64,000 bases of DNA, from contig CM064690.1 of the NCBI GenBank assembly GCA_032717465.1, positions 30,658,153 to 30,722,152 of the forward strand. The letters are read 5' to 3'. This DNA comes from Coenobita brevimanus (lineage: Eukaryota; Arthropoda; Malacostraca; Decapoda; Coenobitidae). The notes beneath the pieces are model-generated. The model had not been told where the DNA came from, did no database searches, and was given only the letters and a program-made list of their open reading frames with translations. This document shows positions 50,441 through 63,400 of this stretch, piece by piece. The position numbers and the translations under genes were made by a program. Position 1 is the first letter of the stretch. Each line of letters starts with the position of its first letter.

Positions 50441-50461
50441 ATGGGCACTGTGCACGCAAAA
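50428..50461 (+). promoter_or_regulatory. Overlapping upstream ORF at the SAMM50 start
   Basis: ATG at 50428, out of frame with the SAMM50 ATG at 50441. After splicing to exon 2 it reads 16 codons (MKLHNGHCARKKSRGR) to a TGA at 51985-51987. Its context is weak (C at -3) while the main ATG is strong, consistent with leaky scanning. It matters only if transcription starts upstream of 50428. Confidence 0.4.
50441..50461 (+). CDS. SAMM50: SAMM50 coding exon 1
   Basis: Only MGTVHAK is coded before donor GTAAGA (phase 0). Recognised because the SAMM50 amino terminus MGTVHAR is highly conserved. Another ATG lies 13 nt upstream, out of frame. Confidence 0.93.
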
Positions 50462-53400
50462 GTAAGAAAATTTTAACCTGATTTCTTCTGTCAGCTTAAC
50501 AATGAAGCTTTCTTTGAAAACAGTGAATTCTGGAAGAAGATATTTGTAGCGGGATTAGCCTGAAGGGAATGTTCAAGCCGAGAACTGAAGTTTGGTGGCC
50601 TACTTTAATACTTTACCACACGGGCGCAGGTCTTCCAAATTTCCCATTCAAACGGGTCTTTCACAAGTTGATTAGGATAGATTAGAAGTTTTGAACTGCT
50701 AGGAATTGGGGCTTCCAACGTTAGGTTTAGTGGCAATCCTAGGTGGTTAAAACCATTGTAAATATGAACGACTCTGACGCATGGATTCAAGCTGTTTTCT
50801 TAAAGCCAACTTTCTTAACCAAAATAATTTTAGTATTGGGTAATTGATTTTTAACATTTGACAAAAGAAATAAAGAGAACAAGCAAAATATACCTACCTT
50901 GCAATATTAAATGAAGCCCTGAACAACACCTGCAATGGCATATTTACTGCCAGTCCCTTTGACTGAATTTGCTAGCACACCAAACATACTCAGATGTCTA
51001 TCTGTCTATCTATTGCCAGACGCCTCAATCCCATTTGGGGTGGCCACAAACAAATTGCCTCCACATCGCCCTGTACACAATGTAATTACCATACATTTAG
51101 GCAGATGCCTAGCTAGAAAAGCATGTCACCCAACCAGGGGGCTTAGCCCTCCTATTAGCAATGGAAGCCTAACTGGGAGGATTTGCCCCCAGATCCCCCC
51201 CCCCCATGATTATAATCTACTTAACTGCATGCAAACTAAAATGTATATTGCATAAAACTTGTGCCAAAACAGCAGCCATGAGGTACAGAAAGCAACTGGC
51301 ATTAGGGTCCAAATTCCCCATCTGTAACATGGTCTCACTGCCCGCTTCACCTCAGTGCGTCGACAAGCCTTCATGCCGGTCACAGTATGTACCAAGTGCC
51401 TCCCAACAATGTGCTGTCTGGTGTTCCTAGATACTAGCATTTCTTTATGCTCACAGTCATGCTGCAGTTTAACCATGAAGCTCATTTGGTGAAATAGGAC
51501 GAATCCTTTACCAAACGGGCACAGCCTCTCCATATTTTCTGTTGAAATGAGTCTTTCACAGGTTACTTTTTACTTTTCCTGGATTAGCATAGTTACAGAG
51601 CATTTTTGTAAACTTACCTTAGAAAGCTGTAAATGAGGATTTAGAATACATAAATATTCCGCCGACGTCTACCAGTAGCTGGCCATGTCCAACGTTCCTA
51701 ACACATTTTTTAATTTGAAAACTGGCTGTCAAAGGTTGAATTAAGTTAGGTTTGGTTGAATTGTTATAATGTATAAGATTCCCATAGCTTTGACAGTTAT
51801 TCGTGTTTTCTTTCCTTGCATACATTTGAGTATGTTTGATACTCTGCCATCATTAGGTGACCAATGCCAGCTCCTCATGGAAGCATGTTGAAGTTTTTAT
51901 AAATGACATGAATTGTGTTGCTGTAAGAAGTAATTCTGTGACTATTCTAAGCACATCTCTTTTGTTTCAGAGTCCCGAGGCAGATGAGAGTGAGGGAACT
52001 AAAATGGATCTGCAAGCCTTGAAGGTGAGAGTATTGAAGCAGCTATTTTTACTGTGTTTCAGCCTGGTGCTGAAGTCTGGATAGGGATGCTTTCACATGG
52101 TGGCATCACTCTGGCTAGGTGGTGGAGTTGCCTGGTTATACAAATATCCCTCAGTCCCATCTCTGTTTCCTGAAAGGAGCCTGGTGGAACGTTGAGGGGC
52201 ATCTGACCGCAGTCCATTGGGTTCATGCTCAGATAAGCCTGGGGTTGCTACTGCCACTACTAAAGTACATCCTTATACCACATGATAAATTGGGCAGTTT
52301 TTGGGATCATCAACAAGATCTTTGCCTCATTCGTTTTTATTTCATTTACCGTATGTCCTCAAATCTTTAACCCTCCAGCGGCATCTTCAGTATAGGAAAT
52401 AGTCAAAAGTTGCAGAGGACCATGTGAGGAGAGTAAGGAGCCTGCTGGATGTGTGTTATCCTGTGTTTGGCCAGAAATCCTAGATGAAATTGGATTAGTG
52501 GGTTGGAGCATTGTCATAGTGGAACCTCTAGTCTTTAACCTCCCACAACTCTTCTCTTGTGATGCACTGCATTCCATAGTTGATGGAGAACTCCTAGGTA
52601 GTACTCTTTATTGATTATCTGGCCTTGTGGAGTGTACTTGAAATAAATAACACCCTGCTGGTCAAAAAAAAAAAAAAAAATGTCAGCACGAGCTTCATCT
52701 TGTTCCAAACTTACCCTGCCATCTTTGGCCTTGGTGATTCTACTTACTTCCATTATGATGACTGAGCTTTTGTTTCTTGGTCATATCCATTCACCCAAGA
52801 CTCATCACAGGTTATTACCTTCTTCCTGAAATCTGGATTCTGAATAGCTAAGTTCAACATGTCCCTGGCCAATGAAAATGTGACAAGCAAGAAGAACATG
52901 TCCTTAAACACAAACTACTTACCAGCAGCTGGGCTGGGTTTCAGTGCTGAACATATTTGAGTATGTGCACAGCAGTTCAAGGTCACACTTTACTGAGTCG
53001 CATACCCTTGTTCTTACGGGTTTACGAGAAAAAAATATGGTTGGATACTTTTCGATCAAACCTTGTACTGAACTAGAGCATAGTAGCGTAGCCTCAGACC
53101 CCTACAGTTCAAAAAGGGAAATATGGGATTGTCTAGGTTTTACTTATTGAAGGATTTACACTGCTGAAATGCTGGAGAGGGATGCCTTCATGTGATTGCA
53201 CTAATATGACTTGGCAGTTCTGCTGCCTAGTTATACAGATGTCCCTCAGCACTCTCCCCATTCCATGAAAGGCAGTAGGCAGACTGCAGAAGGACAGATT
53301 CAGCCAGCAGTCCACTGGGTTCATGTTCAGCTGAGCCTGGGGTCATAACAACAACAACAACAATTTTACTCTTGATACTTTTCAGTCAAAATCCAGAGAC

Positions 53401-54404
53401 CAAGAGATTAAGAAGAAACTTTGGAGAATTAGGGATAAGTTAGCACAACTCAGGTCCAAGACATTGAGGACAAAGTTAAGAAATGTTAAGGTATGATATA
53501 CTTTATGGTTGGTCCTCATTTGAAATTATATTATTACAGTATAATGTTTTTAAATCTGTCTATTGTCAAACTCCTTAAAATCCCAGAGGGAGTATTCTCC
53601 CTATCACTGTCCTTCCCCATCAGGCTGCCCTCCCTTGAACTGAAGCTACTTTTATTCATTTATCTCTGCACTCTTCCCTCCTTCCTTTTCATTATTATAT
53701 CCCACTTCCTCACTCATATATTGTGCTCTCCTAGTTAATGTTTTATTCTCTGGTCTCTCCACATAGCCAAACTATTACAGGATGCCTCAAACACTTCCCA
53801 GCACATCCATGTTTTCATCACTTCTTGTTGCTTTTAATTCATTGTCATGGTGTTTTGAAGTCAGCAGTGAGTATTTCTGATAATTTCTTTCATCTGAACT
53901 GAACTGAGATGTATGTCCATTTTCAGCTTGTTTTGCATAGCACTTTGACACAATAACACAAACCTGCAGCTTGGCATCCTCTCTGTAAGACTTTTGTAAC
54001 TAGCATCATATTCTAATGTTGATCTAATGTTAAAGGTCAGCATTGAGGATGAAGAAATGGCAGGTTAGGCCAAGTTAAAGTAAAAAGGGTATAAAAGTGT
54101 GTCATTTAAAATTGTTGCCAATTTCACTGGGCATGCTGTTGATGGTTCTCCCTATGTTGTGCTTATCTTTTCTTGCATACATTTATCTTATCCTTGAATG
54201 GAAAAAAGAGTCAGACAATGATGAGGAGGTGGAGGATAATGATTTTCGTGATATTGAGCCTGTGCAGGTTTATATCCAAGGGGCAGCTGGGGTTTATTCT
54301 CACATAATGTCACCCAGGGATGAGTCAGGCTGCTCACATTCATCTTAAATATCAGAACCAACTTGCCTAGCCCTGGACTCCTACGCTTCTCATGGGGCAA
54401 CACA

Positions 54405-54443
<39 letters not shown>

Positions 54444-57400
54444 AATGATGATAAATGTACTTAGAGGCCTGTGTGCATACGTGTAGATGGTCTGGTGTAC
54501 ATACAGCATGATAATGATGATGAATCTACTTGCAGGCTCGTGTGCAGCGCGTACATGTGGACGGCCTGGCACGCACGAAAGATGATATAGTCATCAGTAC
54601 AGTAAAGGATGTGTTTACAGCGCAGGATTTCCAATCTGTCATATTGAAAATCCATGAAGTTAGAGCAAGATTATCCAAACTGGGCTGCTTCAAAGAGGTT
54701 GGTGTGTTTATCGACACCTACCAGGGCCCCGACGCACTCGATGAGGGAATTGAAGTGAGTTTGGCAACATTAACACTCCCAGGCTTCTCTGTTTACATTA
54801 TGTTTCCAGACAACTGTGTTTGTTTACAACCTGTGCATTGTGCTTTTGTCGCCCACTGATAGGGTTCCTTGACCCATGCCCACCAAGGCTATTTGACCCC
54901 TACACCTGCCTGCCTCACCATCACTGTTGTGCAGACTTTCATTCTGCCTAGAAGGATTTTTAAAAACATTTTCTTTCACTCCTCATTTTATCCCAGAACT
55001 CTGGACACGCAGTTCCAAAACTACTGTAACTTGCACCCAGAAAGTGCCCCTTCTTGCAGCACTTTGTTTCTCCTGAGCAGTTGAGTGCAATTATTTTTTT
55101 ATTAATTAATAAAGGGAAAATTTAAAGGTGCATGTTATTGCTAGATTGCTACATTATTCTGTCGCAAATTAGGACTGCTGCACAGTATACAGTATGGACA
55201 TCGTCTGTTGGGGTTGAACTGCCCTTATGTCACTTCACCACCACCAGGGTTGGCTCAGTGTCTCGCAGAGGCCTGAGAAAATGCGATAGTGAAAGTTGCG
55301 TGGGTGCTTCTTAATTTTTCCGTAAATGTGCTTCATAACTGGTTCTCAGATTTTTGACATGCTTGTACAGTAATGTGAAATTTCAGCCCTTATAAGACTT
55401 AAAAGTGTCCTATACATGCGAGCCATGTAATGCTGAATTCTCTTATAATGGACACTTGTATATATTGTGATACTTGATGTTCATGAAGTTAGAACAAGAT
55501 TGTTCAAACTTGGCTTCCTCAGGGGGGTTGCATGTTTATTGACACATATGAGGCCCCAAATACACTTGATTAGGAAATTGTACAATATTAATTTAGTTTC
55601 CTTCAGACAGTTTTGAATGTCATCATGGAAAATGGGATATGGATAGGTGTGAGGATGCCAAGTAAGTGGGATATATTTCAGTTTACATAGCCAGGGGGAA
55701 TTTTTAAGTTAAGACACTTTAATTCTGGACACTTTACCTTCATGTCATCATTTCTTCCATCATCAGGGTGCCCTCTTTCCAGTTTACATCACATAACCTG
55801 AAATGTTTACAGGTGACGTTTGAAGTACGAGAGTTAAACCTGCTGGGGGCCAAGATAAACACAAGCGTGGGCAACAACGAAGGCACCGTCTCTACTGGGG
55901 GACTCCTTAAAAACATCTTTGGCCGTGGGGAGGAGCTGAGCTGTGAATATTCACATGGCACCAAGAAGTCATCATCGTTCTTTACCACATTCACCAAACC
56001 CTTCCACAATGAAGCTTCCACTGTGTTAGTTCTTTGTTTTCTTCACCATGTTCAGTCCCACCCACAGTTTATTCAAGATGTTTACTATACCCATCCACAA
56101 TGAGGCTTCCACTGTGTTAGTTCTTTGTTTTGTTTACCATATTCAATCCCCTCCACAGTTTCTTTACTATTTTCACTAAATCCTTTCATTCTTTTGCTCT
56201 CGTTCACCAAGTGATATTTCCACTGTGTTAGATATTTGTTCACCATGTTCAAACCCTTCCACTTTGTTCGCCATGCACATCAAACTCTTCCATTCCATTG
56301 TTCATGTTCATGTTCATGTTCATTTGTTCACTAGTTCACTTATATCATTTGTATCATTTATTAAGGCTCCAACATTCTTGCATGCATCAGCCTTGGTCAC
56401 CTAATGGCAACTCTCCATGCTGCTCAATCTCTGGCAGCCTCCCCATTCAGTCCCTTGTCTCTGAGGTCGCACACCGAGGCCTCGTTCAGGTCCTGTTTTG
56501 CTCTCGATCGGAGTTAGACTGTGACTGTTGATGATGGCGGGGTAACAGAGTTGCCAGATCGCAACGGCCACATTACCAATCTCCTCAACTTTCATTACCA
56601 AATTTAACTTTTCGTTACCAAATTCGTAAAGCTAGCTTTTATTCTTCACTAATTATACTGTATATACAAGTGGAAATACATGTAATCACTCTCCTTATAA
56701 TTAACACCATGTTGATTATTTTCATGCTATGTAGGGTAGCAGATTAATTTGAGAGAGCAAACAATCCACTATCTCCATCCTGTGTATCCTCATACATGTG
56801 AAAAATCCATTTGGTAATGCATTATTCTGATTCATTACCAAACGAATTTTTCATTACCAAATTGGCCCACACTTGGTAGTGAAAAATACCAAATGGCAAC
56901 CCTGACAGGGGAGGGGGGAGGGGGGAGGAAGGAAGGGGTGAAGGGACCATGGTGTAACAGCTGTTCAGCTCCAGGCAGCAATTTCAAATTACGGGTGGGA
57001 AAAAAGTCAGATTTTTTTCTAATTTTATGCGGTTTTTGGCCGATTTTGGGAATATTGGATCCCAAGACGATTATGTCCGGTTAGTGGGGATGTTCGGATA
57101 TTGGGCGTTTGGATGATAGAGGGATTAAATATCGTGATTCGTGAACGATGTGGAGTGAGGATGTTGGTGGACACCAGAACTGAAGAGTGTGTACTGAGAC
57201 GGTATGGTCATGTGGAGAGAATAGATAACAATAGAGTGGTAAAAAAGATATATCTGAGTGAATTTGAAGTAGAGAGGAGGCGAGGTAGACCAAGGAGAAG
57301 GTGGAGAGATATGATGGATGAGTGTGTGAGGAAGAGAGGTTTGGAAGGCGGTGAGGCTAGGGAACTGACAGGAGATCAAGCTGGCTGGATGAATGTTGTG

Positions 57401-60400
57401 AGAAGTGCATGATCAGGGATTTGGCACCCCTTTTTAATGTGGCAGTGTCTGGATTGACTCAATTGGATATGTTTATATGAAGCTGCAGAACGTGCTGAAT
57501 GTTTTTGGTGTATCCAATAGAGCCAGGATTCCGGGGGCTTGAATGATGAGTGAATGGAAACATGGCCCATTGGACTGGGCAAATGTGGGCTGTCTGGACA
57601 TTGCTACTCCTCACCCTGCCTTAGGGTGGGAAAGGAGGTCCAGTTGATTATGATGGTGATGAATTTTGTTCATCCATCCATCCATCGTCCAATCCTATGT
57701 TGCCCCATGAGGAGTGTAGGAGCCCGGGGTTAGGCAGTTGGTCGTGACATTTAAGATGAGAGTGATGAATTTTGTTTTTATCAGTATTTATTTTTTCCAG
57801 GTTAAGCAGCAGTATATACCAGCAAGGCAGTGAGGCACCATGGTCAGGGTATCGGGAGTTGGATCGAGGCATTCTGTTCACACTGGCGTTCAATTCTGCT
57901 CCACAGGTAAGCTAACCTATACTCTCTTCATTTCATTTGGCATGTAGTCTGTGTGTTTTCTTATTATGGAACTTGGGGACTTTCACAGCCTGATTACAGT
58001 CATGATCCAGTTTGCGTTGGGGTTACATCAAGTGACTAGAAAGCACTCAGAGAGCATGTACCTCCGCCAATGCCATTGCTATTAAAAAGGATCCGGATCC
58101 GGGTCCGTGGATGTAGGATCCGAATCGGTATCCACCCCAAAATTTAATAAATTTGCTCTTGGTCCATGGCCCACCTTATCACAAAATTGCATTGAAGGTC
58201 ACTAAGAACTTTTGGTGATGTTGTGTGGGATACTCCGGATCCAAATCCGCCACATCAGGGGCGAGTTCTCATTGGCCTGAAGCCATGTACATCATAATTG
58301 GGGTGGAGCAAGCGCTCTGCAGTTTTTTACAGGCCGCGTTCAATTGATGCAATTAGGCATTTTGGGATAAAATTCAAATCGTATCAGTTGATGTGATTAG
58401 GACTTAATGGTCACTGCTCCACTGAACTGTCTGCTTGCATTCCTCCACCTCTACGACGGGCGCGTAGCACCCGTCTGGCAGCAAACTCTCATCCCTTTTC
58501 TGTCCAACTCTCTAATGCAAGAGTTAACCGTTACTCCCAGTCTTTCATTCATGCAACAGGTCAGCTCTGGAACTGTCTCCCTCTGTCTGTATTTCCTCCT
58601 GCCTATGATCTCCAGTCTTTCAAACGCAGTGTGTCCAGGCATCTCAAAATGATCGGATCTTGAATTTGGCTCTCTGTTGTATTTTGTTTTTCTCTTGGAG
58701 GGAACTGTTACTGCGGGCTCATGGCCTTTGGTTCCTTCTTCCTCGCATAAAAAAAAAAAAAAAAAAAAAAAATGTGTGTTTTGATGTCTAAATATGGCAC
58801 ATTGACCTGAAAACAGTGCCAGACTTAGGAGAGGTACTGTACACGCAGTGGTGTATAAATAGGATGTTTTTTGGTTTTCATTGTTATTTTTTTCATGGTT
58901 TTCTTGGTGTTTGGTATCACTGTACAGCCATCACCCATTTATCTGGACGTCCATTATCCATACAATCCATAACCCGCATGCTGTGATCTGGTTGTATTAA
59001 ACCATTATACATTCATTTTTCCATTTTATACGGATAAAATGCTTGTGTCTGGGTGGAAATTATGGTCGTGTGAACATTTTCGCCCACCCGGGCAGGAATA
59101 GCCTGGTGGCATCGTGCTGTCTGGCTCAGCAGTTCACCTAGTGCCCACTAGAGACTTCCTCAGCCATTCCCAGTTCCTGCACATCAACCATGTAGTGAGC
59201 AGCTCCTCTCGTATAGTTGTTATGGTGACCCACATGGTGGCTTTTGTTGTTGTTTCCTACCTACTTCAGGCTCATCAAGATACACCACCAGAACACATGG
59301 GATGTACTGTGCAGTGCAACAGCTTTGCCAGCTGCAGTGCAACAGTCATGGTCAAGGAGCTAGTGGGTTATTCAGCATGGCGTCCTGCAGGGAATTGTGA
59401 GTGTTCACCTTGATTTTATTCTAGCTTACTGTACTGTACCTTGATTTTATTCTATTTACCCTGATTTTTTTTTTTCCATTTTACCATTATGCTTTGTCTG
59501 TCCCATGCATTGTTGATTGCATGTCTGTGGTTGATGGGTCTGCTTGACCATGGTAATCACTTGGCTGTGGTTTAGAGGTCTGCTTGACCACATAGTGTAA
59601 AATAACAGGAACATGTGTTGTACAATGTACTGTAGTGGAATTTTACAATGGCTTTCAAAGTTAGGTTATGTATGAAATGGGGCGAGGGGAGAAATCCATT
59701 TTCTGGATAAGCCTTTGGCTTTATTATGTCGGATAAATGGTGAATTACTGTATTACTGTGCAGTACTTATCATTATATTGTATTTTATGCTTAGTTATCA
59801 TTTCATTCATGGGAAAGTTTTTAGGATAGAGGTTCTAGATGGATAATAACACAATATCCAGCTCAGTGCCCAATACTGTATTGAATCTGTGGGGGGATAT
59901 TATGCAATATTCGGCATTTCACGTTATTCTGCATAGGGCTGGGATGAATGACGGGGAATCGTCCTGACAGAGAATTGTCGCTGACATTCCTCCCTTAAGT
60001 TTGTCCAACGCTTTAACTTTCTCTGTCAGCAACATCACTTTACGAGTCTGTTTTGGTGTGTTACCACATGCATCACTAGCACAACGCTTAGGCCCCATGT
60101 TGACAGACAAGGCAAGCAATCACTGGAAGACAGAAAAATAAGCCACAAATAACGATTCGCAAGTCACGCATAGTTCGACCGTCGGATTCAAACTGACTGT
60201 GGTGAGTGGTAGACCGACCTCCCACACACACACACATATATGTATGCACAAGGGCAGCAGGTAGGCATTTTTATATTTTATTTATTTCTCTTGTATATTA
60301 AAATTATTTATTTGAATACTATAATTTTATGTTTTAATTATTGTGCGAAAAATTCGTGGATAACCGAAATCGCGTGAAAAAAGTTCGCGTGAATTAAGGG

Positions 60401-63400
60401 CTTACCTGTACTTTAGCTACCAGTCTCAACTCCACCTCACTCACGTATCATACAATTTCCTAGTGAGTATTAGGGATGGTAATGATGATGGTGTTGATGA
60501 CGATGTGCACACAGGTTCAACAAAAGCTGACTCTGGATGGAGTGTGGTATTACCTCAGCTGCCTGTTGTGCATTATGGCCTTTGGAGTGTGGGAAGAGGC
60601 AGTCAGTCTCTTAACCCCTTGGCTACGATGTTCCTTTTAAAAGGTCCGATCGACAGGCTGCGACATTCCCTTTAAACTCGATGAATTGATTTCAAAAGTT
60701 GTGCCTTGTATTTTGGCACAAGTATTTTGTGTATTCATCCACCCACGCTTGAGGTTGCCAGGCTGTCCTTTTAGCATCCTCCACACTGCAACACGCATTA
60801 CATAACCATGTGAGCCCAGTTTTGCTTCAGGAAATCATGGCATCTACAGGTGGTCTGTTGTGTTCACCCCAGCCATCAACTTCGCTTGGTATTACCAAGA
60901 AAAGAGGTGCTAGAGGTCATTTTCCACAGAAAAGGAAGTATGCGCCTACTAGTGATGGCGATTCTAGTGATACTAGTGTGGAATATCCTGTAAAACCTTT
61001 GAAAGTACAAACCAGCACACCACGCTTCAAGCGACGCCAACCCACCTACAGTAGGATCTCACCAATAACGATTTCGGCGATAACATTTCGGCAATAAAGG
61101 TAAGTTAGAATAGCTACCCAGTTTCTATGATAACGTTTGTATTCACTTGAATAACAGTTATTTCGTGAATGCCAAGTTGTTATACTGCAAATATGTCCAT
61201 AAAAAGATGAGGAATGAAACAGACAGACAAGAAAAGATGAAGGAAATCGCCGAAAATGTGAGCAATAGCGAGGAGGAGATGGAGGATCCTCCCCTCGCCA
61301 CCTCCCCTGACTTACCCACCGCCGTCCCTCCACCTCCACTGCCCTACCTGACTCACAATCTGCCTCCCCCTCCATCTCCACAGCCCCACTTGACTCACCT
61401 GCTCCACCTGGCATACCTGCAACCCAACATAATGACTGTTGCTGCATTCTGGAAGAGATATAACATTCAACAGGTCGTAAATTTTTTCGTCAGTGCCTGG
61501 AATAATACAACATTGGCAACCGTTAAACATGCCTGGTCGGCATTCCAGCCATAAATCAAGTCTCCTGAGACGGAGAGAGAGCGGCCATCAGAATTAATGA
61601 CTAATGACTGAACTTGTAACTTAGATTTCATGAAAATACCAGAAACAGTATCACGATCGAGTGAATGCCCGCCATCAGTCACTCATCACTCACTCTCTTT
61701 CACAAAGCTAGCCAGCCGAGGAAGAACAACAGAGAAGGGTTGAGTAGATGATGACACTGGGGACTTTCCCTGAAGATTTTGACTTTATGGGGTTTGATGA
61801 AGTGTTGATGGAAGTGGGTGACCCTGGCATGAGAGACAGTAGTGAGGATGAGGCCAGCGAGGGGTCAGGGGGTACGATTTAGTAGCATCCATGCGCAAGC
61901 CTCGAAACAATCATCATACCAAACACCTCATAACTCCTTTGAGGTGAGTTTTATATTATTCATGATGGTTTAATAATTAATTTTATTATTTCAGCTAAAA
62001 AGGTAGTGATAGGAGGGCTCCAGGTGGGAAAAGTGGATAAAAGTTCTGGAGTGGCAGCACCAATAAACCCTTTATACATGTATTTTAATGTCACGCAAAT
62101 AACGTTTTCGCTAATAACGGCGTTTTTCTGGCACCAATTAGACGTTATTGGTGAGATCCTACTGTACATTACATAGCTGTGACTTTCACACAGTTGTCAA
62201 CTTCTAGCCTCACTAGAAAAGTGATTGAACAAATGTAAATAAGTGACAGAGAGTAAGTGTAAGTAACTAAAATATAAGGAAAATGAAAATGTCTGGTGTA
62301 GGCTATGTAAATATCTTTCGTTGAGTTTAGCATTATTTACTATTACTGTACTGAGTAGTTTTTCATGGTTTAGTATCACACTGTTTTATTTTATAATGTT
62401 TGTAAAATAATGATTTTGAAGTGCTAAGTGAACCATTCAAGATAATGCAAAGAAAGTGATGCATATAATGGTGCGTGGCTGGGAAATGAAGAGTGGTGAG
62501 TGGCGGTGTGGGTGGTTGTGGGTGATGGACAGCTACAGTGACGCAAAAAAACACCGAAAATGGCGTTGCTTCCACCTCTTTCTGTGGCATCGTAGGAGCA
62601 TCTAAACATTCACTGACATGCTCATAGGTAAGAAGAAATGTTTCACTTTCTTGCGCATGTGTGTTAATATGAAAATTATTGCATTGAAAATGGGCAACTT
62701 TTGTGTGGATTGCCAGAATAAGGGCAGCACTCTCGCCACCTTAACTGCAGTCAGGGAGTTAAATCTGCCTCTTCCTCAGTCTCATCTTCCCCATCTCTTC
62801 CGCTTTCTCACTCCAGTATACACCCTCCCAGTCAGTTTCTTATTCTCCATTCTTTCCATGGCCATACTGTCTCAGTGTGCTTCTTTTCCAGTATATCAGG
62901 CCATGTCGGCATTCCTGGTAATGAAACTGTGGATGCCTTGCCTTGCGAAGCCCTCCAGTCCCCTTGTGTGCCATTTCGATCTGTTCCAGTTTCTTATTTT
63001 TTCCTGTCCTCCGAACGTTCTTCTGACAGCGGTGGCAGTCTTGCTGGTCCTTGTTGACTGGTAATAAACTCCGGACTGTTAAATCTTCTGTTTCTCCATG
63101 CTCCAATCCTTGTCATCGTACCCGCCTTTGGGAGACTGCCCTCGCTCGCTTATGGATTGGCCATACTCGTCTTACTCATGGGTATTTGATGTCTGGCGAT
63201 TCGTCGCCTTTCTGCCCTGCTTGCAATGTTCCCCTGTCAGTACACCACATTCTTATTGCCTGTCCTCAACATATAGGAGTTCGTGTTCGACTATTCCCAT
63301 TTTTATCCTCACTTTGCCGACCTTCAGATTTAAGCGATGTTTTAAGTGAGTCTTGGTATTTTTCTGTTACCCGTTTAATGTCCTTTTTAACTCATTTAGG

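Noticed and set aside
59114..59413. 99-residue plus-strand frame
   Set aside because: Lies within a TIR element, has no recognisable domain, and its codon pattern is not protein-like.
60541..60663. Alternative (mutually exclusive) SAMM50 exon 6
   Set aside because: Core residues conserved in all Sam50 proteins are lost and the copy is interrupted by an insertion with no donor in frame.
60810..61097. 95-residue frame as a small gene
   Set aside because: Starts inside a TTAA-bounded element and runs into an inserted Tigger end, so it is better read as a truncated piggyBac-type protein start. This assignment is itself uncertain.
61147..61554. Pro-rich 135-residue open frame as a host gene
   Set aside because: Inside a transposon with perfect 22-bp inverted ends and resembles a Tigger transposase segment.
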